NCBI GenBank assembly: GCA_004296815.1 | Contig: SCVT01000572.1 | Span: 1-13,249 of the forward strand | Length of the DNA: 13,249 bases | Source: Reyranella sp. | Lineage (GTDB): Bacteria; Pseudomonadota; Alphaproteobacteria; Reyranellales; Reyranellaceae | Direction of reading: 5' to 3' | Shown here: positions 1-7,214 of the stretch, piece by piece | Numbering within the stretch: position 1 is the first letter of the stretch | How the letters are laid out: the number at the start of each line of letters is the position of its first letter | Position numbers and translations under genes: made by a program | The notes under the pieces: model-generated | Told to the model about the DNA's origin: nothing | What the model saw: the letters and a program-made list of their open reading frames with translations, nothing else | Database searches by the model: none

Positions 1-604
1 CGCGCTGCAGCAGGTCTAGGATCTGGCGCTGCACGGTAACGTCGAGCGCCGTCGTCGGCTCGTCGGCGATCAGGAGCTTGGGCGAGCAGGCGATCGCGAT
101 GGCGATGGCGACGCGCTGGCGCATGCCACCGGAAAGCTCGTGCGGGTACTGCCCTGCCCGACGCTCGGGCTCGGGAATGCCGACCTCGTTCAGCAGCTCC
201 ACCGCCCGCTTCATCGCGGCGGCGGCGTCGAGCCCGCGGCTGAGCCGGAGACCCTCGCCGATCTGCCGTCCGATCCGCATCACCGGGTTGAGCGATGTCA
301 TGGGATCCTGGAAGACGATGCCGATGTCGCGGCCCAGCACCCGACGGACCTCGGCGTCCGCGAGCTTGCGGAGGTCCTTGCCCTCCAGCAGCACCTCGCC
401 TCCGACCGTGGCCCCGGAGCCTTCGCCCACCAGCCCGATCAGCGAACGCACCAGCACCGATTTGCCCGAGCCGGACTCCCCCACGATGCCCAGCGTGCGG
501 CCGGCGGCGAGGTCGAACGACACGCCGTCGACCGCCCGCAGCAGGCCCCGCGCGGTGCCGAAGGCCACGCGCGCCTCGCGCACGGAAAGAAGCGGCGCGT
601 TCAC
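1..604 (-). CDS. Peptide/nickel-type ABC transporter ATP-binding protein (DppD/OppD-like), partial
   Basis: This is the first ATPase of an Opp/Dpp-type importer, powering uptake through the two permeases encoded upstream. The first 201 residues are present; the C-terminus runs off the left edge. Visible motifs are Walker A GESGSGKS (42-49), Q-loop FQDPMTSLNP (98-107, typical of this subfamily), signature LSGGMRQR (157-164) and Walker B LLIADEP (177-183). The missing part would hold the switch His and the C-terminal oligopeptide-transporter domain. I chose the GTG start at 602-604 because it forms a GTGA overlap with the stop of the permease gene (601-604), the usual sign of translational coupling, and the reading begins at the expected distance before Walker A. 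A second ATPase (DppF-like) may follow outside the window. The substrate cannot be told from this subunit. Confidence 0.93.
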   Translation of the reverse strand, partial: MNAPLLSVREARVAFGTARGLLRAVDGVSFDLAAGRTLGIVGESGSGKSVLVRSLIGLVGEGSGATVGGEVLLEGKDLRKLADAEVRRVLGRDIGIVFQDPMTSLNPVMRIGRQIGEGLRLSRGLDAAAAMKRAVELLNEVGIPEPERRAGQYPHELSGGMRQRVAIAIAIACSPKLLIADEPTTALDVTVQRQILDLLQR

Positions 605-1461
605 AGTGCCGACCGCCGCGGGTCGACCATGTTGCGCACCGTGTCGCCCAGGAAGTTGAGCGACAGGACGGTCGCGAACATGACAGCCGCCGGGATCAGC
701 GCGGTATGCGGTGCCACATCGAGCGCCTCGCGCCCGTCGGCGATCATGCCGCCCCAGCTCGGCTGAGGCGCCGGGATGCCGAGCCCCAGGAAGGACAGTG
801 CGCCTTCGGCCACGATGATGACGCTGATCGCCACCAGCCAGAAGGCGAACATCGGCGGCAACAGATTGGGCAGAATCTCGCGGGTCAGGATACGCCAGTT
901 GCTGGCACCGATGGTTCGGGCTGCCAGTACGAAGTCGCGGTTCGCCCAGGCCAGCGTGTTGGCCCGCGAGACGCGTGCCGCGGCCGGGATGGAGAGGATG
1001 CCCAGCGCCAGGGTGACGTTGAACAGGCTCTGCCCGAGATAGGCGGTGAAGGTGAGCGCCAGCACCAGCGCCGGGAAAGCCAGCAGAACGTCGATGAAAC
1101 CCACCGCCAGCAGGTCGATCTTGCCGCGGAAGTAGCCGGCGCTAATGCCGATGGCGCCGCCGACCAGGAAGCCCAGGAAGGGTGCGCAGATACCCACGAT
1201 CAGCGAGGTGCGGGCGCCGTAGATGATGCGCGAGAGCATATCGCGGCCGAGATTGTCGGTGCCCAGCAGGTACTCCGCCGAGGGTGGCTTGCGCCGCAGG
1301 ATCAGCTCCTGAGCGGCGGGATCCGGAAGGCCGATCCAGTCGGCGGTGATCGCCAGGAAGGCCACCAGCGTAACCCAGCCGAGCGGCAGGACGAGCGCCC
1401 AGTGCCAGCGCCGGCGCGGCCTTGCCGCCGCGATCGCGCCTTTAGTTGCGGAAGCGTGCAT
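601..1461 (-). CDS. Peptide/nickel-type ABC transporter permease (DppC-like)
   Basis: This is an inner-membrane permease subunit of the Opp/Dpp family, 286 residues, normal length. A basic cytoplasmic N-terminus (ARPRRR, 13-18) is followed by TM1 (about 20-42). Next comes the family hallmark GTDNLGRDMLSRIIYGAR (67-84), which begins the transport domain, then further hydrophobic segments (about 85-110, 115-141, 145-163, 203-228, 255-271). The EAA-type loop that docks the ATPase is at about 180-203 (AARTIGASNWRILTREILP). The frame stays open further upstream, but the ATG at 1461 is preferred: it gives the usual DppC N-terminus, and upstream codons are the antisense-frame of the neighbour's C-terminus. 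It overlaps the upstream permease gene by 20 bp and its stop overlaps the ATPase start, so the three are one transcript. Confidence 0.94.
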   Translation of the reverse strand: MHASATKGAIAAARPRRRWHWALVLPLGWVTLVAFLAITADWIGLPDPAAQELILRRKPPSAEYLLGTDNLGRDMLSRIIYGARTSLIVGICAPFLGFLVGGAIGISAGYFRGKIDLLAVGFIDVLLAFPALVLALTFTAYLGQSLFNVTLALGILSIPAAARVSRANTLAWANRDFVLAARTIGASNWRILTREILPNLLPPMFAFWLVAISVIIVAEGALSFLGLGIPAPQPSWGGMIADGREALDVAPHTALIPAAVMFATVLSLNFLGDTVRNMVDPRRSAL

Positions 1462-2395
1462 AGCGGACCCTGGGGTCGAGGACTGCGTAGAGCATGTCGA
1501 CCAGGAAGTTGACGACCACGAAACCCGCGGCAATGAACGAGACGGTTCCCTGCACGAGGATGAGGTCGCGGTTGAAGATGCCGCCGAGCAGCAGGCGGCC
1601 GACGCCCGGCAGCGCGAAGATCTGCTCGACGATCACCGCACCGCCGATCAGGCCGCCGATGTTCAGCCCGAGAATGGTGATCAGCGTGAACGAGGACGGC
1701 CGCAGGGCGTGTTGCAGCAGCACCCGCCACTGCGGCAGCCCTTTGGCGCGCGCCAGCAGGATGAAGTCTTCCTTGAGGGTTGTGAGCAGGTCCGAGCGCA
1801 GCACGCGCATCAGCACCGTCCACTCGATCAGGCCGAGCGTCAGCGACGGCAGGATCATCGATTCGATGTTTTCCCACAGGCCCTCCGACATCGGCGAGAA
1901 GCCGGTGGCGGGCAGCAGGTCGAACGTGATGGAGAAGAGGTAGATCAGCACAATGCCCAGCATGAAGTTGGGCATGGCCAGGAAGCCGAAGGCCGCCGAG
2001 GCCGAGATGCGGTCGAAGATGCCGCCGGGACGGCGCACCGACAGCAGTGCGACCGGGATCGCTATGCCCAGGGCGATGACCTGCGCCATCACCATGAGCT
2101 GCAGCGAGACCGGCAGCCGGTCGACGATCGCCTGCACCACCGGCTCGCCGTTGCGGTACGACCGCCCGAGGTCGCCCGTCAGGGCCGAGCCCAGCCAGTC
2201 GAAGTAGCGGACGAGCATCGGCCGGTCGAGCCCGAGGTCGGCACGCAATCCGGCAATATCCTGCGGCGTCGCCAAGGTGCCGAGAATCACGATGGCGATG
2301 TCACCCGGCAGGATATTGACGATGACGAAGGTCAGCAGGGTGACGCAGAACAGCACGACCACCAGCCGCAGCATCTGACGGGCAAGCCAGTGCAT
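1442..2395 (-). CDS. Peptide/nickel-type ABC transporter permease (DppB-like)
   Basis: This inner-membrane permease pairs with the DppC-like subunit to form the import channel. It has 317 residues, standard for DppB. TM1 (about 9-28) is followed by the typical periplasmic stretch with P30-G-D and the LGLDRP motif (54-59), then the GDLGRSYRNGEPV block (74-86). The TM core runs from about 97 onward, and the EAA-like loop DFILLARAKGLPQWRVLLQHALRP lies at about 210-233. The C-terminal VLDPRVRYARF is also typical. The ATG at 2395 has a strong AGGAG at 2400-2404, 4 nt away. The gene lies 34 bp downstream of the solute-binding protein stop, and its end overlaps the DppC start by 20 bp. Confidence 0.95.
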   Translation of the reverse strand: MHWLARQMLRLVVVLFCVTLLTFVIVNILPGDIAIVILGTLATPQDIAGLRADLGLDRPMLVRYFDWLGSALTGDLGRSYRNGEPVVQAIVDRLPVSLQLMVMAQVIALGIAIPVALLSVRRPGGIFDRISASAAFGFLAMPNFMLGIVLIYLFSITFDLLPATGFSPMSEGLWENIESMILPSLTLGLIEWTVLMRVLRSDLLTTLKEDFILLARAKGLPQWRVLLQHALRPSSFTLITILGLNIGGLIGGAVIVEQIFALPGVGRLLLGGIFNRDLILVQGTVSFIAAGFVVVNFLVDMLYAVLDPRVRYARFRN

Positions 2396-2429
2396 GGAAC
2401 TCCTACGTCATGCGCCTCGTCGACTGAAG

Positions 2430-3959
2430 CTACTTCGTCAGCCAGGCCGCCTCGACCTGCACCGCGCCGCCGCGCAGCGCGGGGATGCCGTGCACGTTCT
2501 TGCGGGTGATGGCGAAGTCGATGTTGCTACCACTCCACAGCCAGACCACATCGTCGTTCAGGATCTTGATCAGGTCGCAGTAGGCTGCCTTGCGCTTGTT
2601 CTCGTCGAGGCTCGTGCGGCCAATCAGCAGCAGGCGATCGACCTCGGCGTTGTTGTAGCCCGAGAAGTTGATCGGGCTCTTGGAGTGGAAGTTGGCGAAC
2701 ATCTGCGGGTCGACGTCGGCCAGATCGATGATCCGCCAGCCGGTCACCAGGAAGTCGCGCGTCAGCGCCTCCTTCACGAGCTGGGTCTGATCGACCGGCT
2801 TGATCTCGACGTCGATGCCGATCTTCTTCATGTCGGCCTGGAAGACCTGTGCGCCCTCGCGGCCGCGCGGCGTCGCGGTGACGGTCTGCACCAGTTTCAC
2901 CGGCTTGCCGTAGTCCGCCAGCAGCTTCTTGGCCTTCTCGGGATCGTAGCCGAGCGCACCGTTGTCCTTGCACTCGATGCCCGACGAGGGCGCGTACGGG
3001 TCGTCGTAGACCGGACGCAGTCCCTGGCTCAGCACCGCGGCGTTGGCCTTGCGGTTGAGGCCCATCGAGATGGCCTGACGAACGCGCTTGTCGTTCAGTG
3101 GCTCGCGCTGCGTGTTGAGCGGGATCACCAGCGCACCGCTGCCGACCCATTGCAGCACGTTGAGGTTCCGGTCCTTCTTGGCCTTGACGATGTTCTCGGC
3201 GCGGTCTTCCCAGATCACCTGCACGTCGCCCTTCACGAGGCTGGCGTAGCGGGCATCCGAATCGGGCAGCGGGCGGACGATCACCCGGTCGAGATAGGGC
3301 TTGTCCTTGTCCCAGTAGTTGGGATTGCGCTCGGCGACCAGGCGGTCGGCGGCGCGCCATTCCTTGAACACGAAAGGTCCGGTGCCGATCGGATTGCGGT
3401 TGTAGTCGGCGCCCTTCTCCGTCGCCTGCTTCACCGGAATGATCAGCGTCGTGACGGTGGGCTGCGCCAGCGTCTTGGGCAGGGCCGCATTGGGGCCGCG
3501 CATCTTGAACACAGCGGTCAGCTCGTCGGGGGCCTCGACCTTCTCGATCGCGAGGTAGGCGCGGCCGGCGAACCGGTTGGCCGGATCGAGCAGACGGTTG
3601 AAGTGGTCAGCCACTGCCTGAGCGGTGAACGGCGTGCCGTCGTGCCATTTGACGCCGGGCCGGATCTTGGCGGCCCAGACGCTGCCATCCTCGTTGGGCG
3701 TCATCGACAGCGCCAGTGCCGGCAAAAGATTGCCCTTGTCGTCGAGCCGCATCAGCGTCTCGTAGAACAGCGACGCCGCGGTGACGGTCGAGTTGGAGTA
3801 GACGCCGGCGCGAACCGGATCGAAGCCCTCGAAATCGCTCTCGACGCCGATCGTCAACTGTCCGCCGCGCACCGGGGCGGGCGCTTGCGCCAGCGCTGGC
3901 GCCGCGAGCCCGACGGCCAGTGCCGCCACGAGACCAAACCTGCGAGTGAACAAGCCCAT
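2430..3959 (-). CDS. ABC transporter substrate-binding protein, family 5 (DppA/OppA-like)
   Basis: This periplasmic binding protein captures the ligand for the permease/ATPase complex encoded downstream. It has 509 residues. A Sec signal peptide (MGLFTRRFGL then a hydrophobic core to ALAQA, about 1-26) is followed by family-5 landmarks: the FEGFDPVRAG start of the mature domain (43-52), IRPGVKWHDGTPFTAQAV (99-116), NPIGTGPFVFKEW (189-201), RNPNYWD (211-217) and VRQAISMGLNR (293-303). There are only two cysteines (C330, C461), which could form a disulfide in the periplasm. The family binds peptides, nickel, glutathione, opines or sugars, and the sequence does not let me choose. The ATG at 3959 has a strong GGGAGG (3965-3970) 5 nt upstream. 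It is the first gene of the importer operon. Confidence 0.95.
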   Translation of the reverse strand: MGLFTRRFGLVAALAVGLAAPALAQAPAPVRGGQLTIGVESDFEGFDPVRAGVYSNSTVTAASLFYETLMRLDDKGNLLPALALSMTPNEDGSVWAAKIRPGVKWHDGTPFTAQAVADHFNRLLDPANRFAGRAYLAIEKVEAPDELTAVFKMRGPNAALPKTLAQPTVTTLIIPVKQATEKGADYNRNPIGTGPFVFKEWRAADRLVAERNPNYWDKDKPYLDRVIVRPLPDSDARYASLVKGDVQVIWEDRAENIVKAKKDRNLNVLQWVGSGALVIPLNTQREPLNDKRVRQAISMGLNRKANAAVLSQGLRPVYDDPYAPSSGIECKDNGALGYDPEKAKKLLADYGKPVKLVQTVTATPRGREGAQVFQADMKKIGIDVEIKPVDQTQLVKEALTRDFLVTGWRIIDLADVDPQMFANFHSKSPINFSGYNNAEVDRLLLIGRTSLDENKRKAAYCDLIKILNDDVVWLWSGSNIDFAITRKNVHGIPALRGGAVQVEAAWLTK

Positions 3960-3964
3960 TGAGT

Positions 3965-3970
3965 CCTCCC
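3965..3970 (-). promoter_or_regulatory. Strong ribosome binding site of the solute-binding protein gene
   Basis: GGGAGG on the minus strand lies 5 nt before the ATG at 3959. It is among the strongest Shine-Dalgarno sites in the window, fitting the excess of binding protein over permease that such importers need. The rest of the 86-bp gap (3960-4045) shows no convincing promoter by eye, only a weak 6-bp inverted repeat, so the operon could start here or be read from the upstream TSUP gene. Confidence 0.7.
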
Positions 3971-4045
3971 ATCATCGCGCCGTAGTCCGGCATCAAATCT
4001 ATGGCCCGGACGATAGCGCGACGATGGCCGGCAGCCTAGACCGGA

Positions 4046-4336
4046 TTACATGCAGTATGCCTGAGCGGCGACCACGGAATTGAGGCCCTGCATCTCGTTC
4101 TGGTTGAGCGTCGCGGGGTCGAGCAGGTTGCCACTGACGCTGACCGACTGGTTCGACTTGCGCAGGCCAAGGATGGCATTGGCCATCATGTTGGCCGGGA
4201 TACGCGCGGCGATGCACTGGCAGGTGTTCTGCGCAGCCGTGACCATGCATTCCTTCATGAACTCGCTGTTCTGCGCGGCGGCGGGCGATCCGATCGCGGC
4301 GAGGGCGACGACAAGTCCGGTGGCAACGATACGCAT
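4046..4336 (-). CDS. Small secreted four-cysteine protein of unknown function
   Basis: This predicted 96-residue protein is not one whose function I recognise. A clear Sec signal peptide (MRIVATG, hydrophobic core, then SPAAA, cut after about residue 21) leaves a mature domain of about 75 residues with exactly four cysteines: C30, C39, C41 and C95. The C-x8-C-x-C spacing in an amphipathic helical stretch plus a C-terminal Cys suggests a compact periplasmic fold with two disulfides; that is inference. Small secreted proteins with a CxC pattern are common in alphaproteobacteria. The frame is open much further upstream, but that part is a shadow of the TSUP gene. The ATG at 4336 fits the signal peptide and has GGGAG 7 nt upstream. 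It starts 23 bp after the TSUP stop, so the two are probably co-transcribed. Confidence 0.8.
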   Translation of the reverse strand: MRIVATGLVVALAAIGSPAAAQNSEFMKECMVTAAQNTCQCIAARIPANMMANAILGLRKSNQSVSVSGNLLDPATLNQNEMQGLNSVVAAQAYCM

Positions 4337-4359
4337 GTGGCACTCCCTGGATCGGCCGA

Positions 4360-5127
4360 TCATACACCGATCAGCCAGTTCCGGAGCAAGCCGAACAGGC
4401 CTGTCGCGAACAGGATGGCGAGCGCCACGTTGCGGTAGAGCCGCTCGCTGGCGAGCCCGTGGAACAGGCGCCCGCCCGCCCAGGCACCCAGCACCATGAC
4501 CGGGAACAGCACGGCTGCGCGCACCAGCGCATCGACGCCCGCCACGCCGGTCACCAGCACGATCACGATCAGCAGGAACTGGGTCAGGAAATAGTAGGTG
4601 ACGATGTTGGCGCGATTGACCTGCGGCGGATCGTTGCCCGAGAGCAGGTAGAGCAGCACCGGCGGGCCGCCGACGCTGGTGGTGGCCATCATCGCTCCCG
4701 AGATCGCACCGACCGTTACGGTCGCCACGGTCGAGCGCTTGCCGTGATACTTCCAGCCCGTCCACATCAGGATCACGAAGGCCACGATCACCGCCGAGAC
4801 GGCGGTCACGATCGTGTTCTTGTCGACGCTGGCCAGCAGCCAGACCCCGAGCGGCATGGCGGCGCAGGCAGCGATGCTCATCGGCGTCAGCACCTTCCAG
4901 TCGGCGTGCTGGCGGACCTGCGGAAAGAGCTGCAGGGAAACGACGAGCTCGATGGCGACGACCGTCACCACCATCTCGGCAGAGCCGAACAAGATGGCAA
5001 AGATCGGCGCCATCAGCATGGCCGAGCCGAAGCCGGCGAAGCCGCGCATCAGGCCCGCGACCAGGGTGACGCCGATGGCGGTCCAGAGACCGGTCTCGGC
5101 GAAGAGCGATTGGATGTAGGCGATCAT
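4360..5127 (-). CDS. TSUP family (TauE/SafE-like) membrane permease
   Basis: This is a predicted inner-membrane transporter of the TSUP family, whose studied members move sulfite, sulfoacetate, thiosulfate or related small anions. It has 255 residues, normal for the family, with about seven to eight hydrophobic segments. The two internally related halves each carry the glycine-rich motif: RGFAGFGSAMLMAP (28-41) in the first and GAISGAMMATTSVGGPPVLLYLL (140-162) in the second. No clear Shine-Dalgarno precedes the ATG at 5127 (only a distant GAGAG), but this start gives a full first TM segment. The gene lies downstream of a TauD-type dioxygenase operon on the same strand, separated by a 147-bp gap with a palindrome. 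A sulfite-exporting role fits that neighbourhood, but it is inferred from context only. Confidence 0.9.
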   Translation of the reverse strand: MIAYIQSLFAETGLWTAIGVTLVAGLMRGFAGFGSAMLMAPIFAILFGSAEMVVTVVAIELVVSLQLFPQVRQHADWKVLTPMSIAACAAMPLGVWLLASVDKNTIVTAVSAVIVAFVILMWTGWKYHGKRSTVATVTVGAISGAMMATTSVGGPPVLLYLLSGNDPPQVNRANIVTYYFLTQFLLIVIVLVTGVAGVDALVRAAVLFPVMVLGAWAGGRLFHGLASERLYRNVALAILFATGLFGLLRNWLIGV

Positions 5128-5170
5128 GACGCGACTGCTCTCGATAGATAGGAGGACGAACGACGACGGC

Positions 5171-5200
5171 GATCCACGGCCCCGGCCGGGGCGGAGGATC
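5171..5200. repeat. 30-bp near-perfect palindrome between the dehydrogenase operon and the TSUP gene
   Basis: A perfect 14-bp core GCCCCGGCCGGGGC (5179-5192) is extended symmetrically to GATCC (5171-5175) and GGATC (5196-5200). Only the pairs 5176/5195 and 5178/5193 are mismatched. It lies 75-104 bp downstream of the SDR stop and 44-73 bp upstream of the TSUP ATG (both genes on the minus strand). It may be a terminator hairpin lacking a U-tract or an operator for the TSUP gene. I see no gene in the rest of the 147-bp gap (5128-5274). Confidence 0.6.
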
Positions 5201-5274
5201 AGCCGATAAGTCGAAGCGTCTTCAGTCGGATCATGGGACGCGGACCTTGGGCGGGATGAGGTCCGCCGTCAACC

Positions 5275-6054
5275 TCAAGCGCGCTTGCCCTGCCCCTCAC
5301 CCGTCTTGTCGCGCAGCCGCCGCATGCCGCGCAGCCAGCGGTCACGGTCAAGCTTGCGCGCCATGTATTCCTTCACCTCGGGGTGCGGCAGGATCAGGAA
5401 GCGCTCTTCGTCCATCGCCTCGATCACCGTATCGGCAACAGCATCGGTATTGATCACGCCGTCGACCGACGCCGCCGTCGCACCGGCCATGCGCAGCATG
5501 TTGGTGTCGACTGCCTGCGGGCAGAGCACCGAAACACGGATGCCGCGGTCGCCGTACTGGATCGCGAGATGCTCGGCGAGCGCCACCCCCGCATGCTTGG
5601 TGACTCCATAGGGGGCCGAGCCCATCGACGCGAGCAGGCCCGCGGCGCTCGCGGTGTTCAGGAGATATCCTTCGCCGCGCTTCAGCATCTGCGGCACCAG
5701 GGCGCGTGCCGCATAGACATGCGCCATCACGTGGATCGCCCACGAATCCGCCCAGTCCTTATCGGTGGCGTCCTCGTGACCACCGCGACCGATACCGGCG
5801 TTGGAGAAGAAGATGTCGATCTCGCCGTACTTCTTCTCGGCCTCGGCGATCAGGCGCTTCACCTCGGCTTCATTGCCGATGTCGCCTGCAACTGCTAGCG
5901 CACCGATGTCCTTGGCGACCTTCTCGAGCCGACCCGCGTCCATGTCGGCCACGACCACGCCCTTGGCGCCTTCCTTGGCATAGCGCCGCGCAACCGCCTC
6001 GCCGATGCCGCCCGCCGCGCCGGTGACGACGCAGACCTTCCCTTTGACCTTCAT
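5275..6054 (-). CDS. Short-chain dehydrogenase/reductase (SDR), NAD-type
   Basis: This is a classical SDR of 259 residues that oxidises or reduces an alcohol/carbonyl; the substrate is unknown. The Rossmann motif TGAAGGIG (11-18) starts the dinucleotide fold. An Asp after beta-2 (VVVADMD, D37) points to NAD(H) rather than NADP(H). NAG (85-87), Ser136 (in NTASAAG), Tyr149 and Lys153 (YGVTK) form the catalytic core. The helix-4 Asn of the usual catalytic tetrad appears as His108 (AIHVMAHVYAAR), which is odd. The frame remains open upstream across the neighbouring gene, but the ATG at 6054 gives the normal N-terminus (MKVKGKVCVVTG). It lies 2 bp after the stop of the alcohol dehydrogenase, so translation is probably coupled. 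It is the last gene of the dioxygenase operon. Confidence 0.93.
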   Translation of the reverse strand: MKVKGKVCVVTGAAGGIGEAVARRYAKEGAKGVVVADMDAGRLEKVAKDIGALAVAGDIGNEAEVKRLIAEAEKKYGEIDIFFSNAGIGRGGHEDATDKDWADSWAIHVMAHVYAARALVPQMLKRGEGYLLNTASAAGLLASMGSAPYGVTKHAGVALAEHLAIQYGDRGIRVSVLCPQAVDTNMLRMAGATAASVDGVINTDAVADTVIEAMDEERFLILPHPEVKEYMARKLDRDRWLRGMRRLRDKTGEGQGKRA

Positions 6055-6056
6055 TG

Positions 6057-7205
6057 TCAGCCCCAGCTCTGTTGGATCAGTTCGATGTACTGCGCCCGCG
6101 TCGGCTGGCGCGGCGTCGAGAGATGGCAATGGTCGCCCAGCGCGCCGTCGGCGATCCGCTCGATCGTGTCGTCCTTCAGACCGACCTTGCTCAGGCCCTT
6201 CGGGATGCCCAGCCGCTCGTTGAGGGCGGCAACCGCTTCGGCAACACCCGTTGCGTTCCGCTCGCCCTCCTTCAGGCCCATGACCTGGCCGACCTTGCGG
6301 AACTTTTCGCCCACCGCCGGCTCGTTGAAGCGCAGCACAGCCGGCAGGTAGATCGCGTTCAGCGTGCCGTGATGCGTGCGGTAGCCTTTTAGGCCGCCCG
6401 TGGGATGGCTGAGCGCATGCACCGCACCCAAGCCCTTCTGGAAGACCATCGCGCCCTCCATGGCAGCCATTGCCATGTTGTAGCGCGCCTCGCGGTCCTG
6501 CCCGTCCTTGGTCGCGCGCTCGACGTTGTTCCAGGCCTTCTCCAGCCCATCGAGCGCGATCGAGTCGGCCGGCGGGTTGAAGACATTGGCGAGGAAGCAT
6601 TCGATGTTGTGCGTGAACGCATCCATTCCCGTGCCCGCCGTGAGATGCGGCGGCAGGCTGAGCGTCAGCTCGGGATCGACCAGCGCGAGCTTCGGGATGA
6701 GATGCGGGCTGCCGATCGCGAGCTTGCGACCGGAATCCATGATGATGACGCCGCCGCGGCTCACCTCGCTGCCGGTGCCCGACGTGGTGGGGATGGCGAC
6801 GATCGGCGCCACGGCAGCGGTGATCTTGCCGGCTCCACCTTCCACAAAGGAATACGGCTGCAACGAGGTACCGGGATGCGTCGCCATCAAGGCGACGGCC
6901 TTGGCGAGATCCATCGGCGAGCCGCCGCCGATGGCAATGATGCCGTCGCAGCCTTCCTCCTTGTAGATCTTGAGCGCATCGCGCATCGCGGCTTCAGTCG
7001 GGTTCTCAGGCGTGCCGTCGTACAGCGTGATCGGCATGTTGCCCGGAAGCTGGTCCTTCACCTTGCCCCACAGGCCCGCGGAGATGACGCCCTTGTCGGT
7101 GACGATCAGCGGCCGACGGATGCCGAGCAGTTGCAGCTCGGCGTCGAGCAGCTTCAACGCGCCGAAGTCGAACTGGATGCGCGTGAGGTAGGTGATCAGA
7201 GCCAT
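6057..7205 (-). CDS. Iron-containing alcohol dehydrogenase (group III)
   Basis: This is a metal-dependent NAD(P) alcohol dehydrogenase of 382 residues, the usual length for the family. An N-terminal dinucleotide-binding domain carries GGGSPMD (93-99) and PTTSGTGSEV (139-148). The C-terminal helical domain carries the metal ligands: D195 and H199 (GTGMDAFTHNIE), H263 (GAVHALSHPTGG) and H279 (THHGTLNA), with the conserved extra H267. The family interconverts alcohols and aldehydes (for example 1,2-propanediol, 4-hydroxybutyrate, ethanol) and this member's substrate is not readable. The ATG at 7205 is 9 bp after the dioxygenase stop, and its Shine-Dalgarno (TAGGAAC) includes that stop codon. In the operon it could act on the aldehyde released by the dioxygenase. 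Confidence 0.95.
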   Translation of the reverse strand: MALITYLTRIQFDFGALKLLDAELQLLGIRRPLIVTDKGVISAGLWGKVKDQLPGNMPITLYDGTPENPTEAAMRDALKIYKEEGCDGIIAIGGGSPMDLAKAVALMATHPGTSLQPYSFVEGGAGKITAAVAPIVAIPTTSGTGSEVSRGGVIIMDSGRKLAIGSPHLIPKLALVDPELTLSLPPHLTAGTGMDAFTHNIECFLANVFNPPADSIALDGLEKAWNNVERATKDGQDREARYNMAMAAMEGAMVFQKGLGAVHALSHPTGGLKGYRTHHGTLNAIYLPAVLRFNEPAVGEKFRKVGQVMGLKEGERNATGVAEAVAALNERLGIPKGLSKVGLKDDTIERIADGALGDHCHLSTPRQPTRAQYIELIQQSWG

Positions 7206-7214
7206 GTGTCGTTC

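Noticed and set aside
295..2509. Long plus-strand open frames opposite the two permease genes.
   Set aside because: Low-complexity Arg/Gln/Asp-rich products with no family features; the minus strand is explained by conserved permeases.
2394..3962. A 522-codon open frame on the plus strand opposite the solute-binding protein gene.
   Set aside because: It mirrors a well-supported gene almost exactly, its product is His/Arg/Gln-rich without any recognisable domain, and such antisense frames are expected in GC-rich DNA with strong third-position bias.
3985..4011. Inverted repeat GTCCGG-N15-CCGGAC before the solute-binding protein gene.
   Set aside because: Six-base GC arms with a long loop are easily found by chance here, and no promoter elements accompany it.
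5150..5155. AGGAGG on the plus strand in the gap upstream of the TSUP gene.
   Set aside because: No ATG, GTG or TTG start follows at a usable distance with an open frame of interest.
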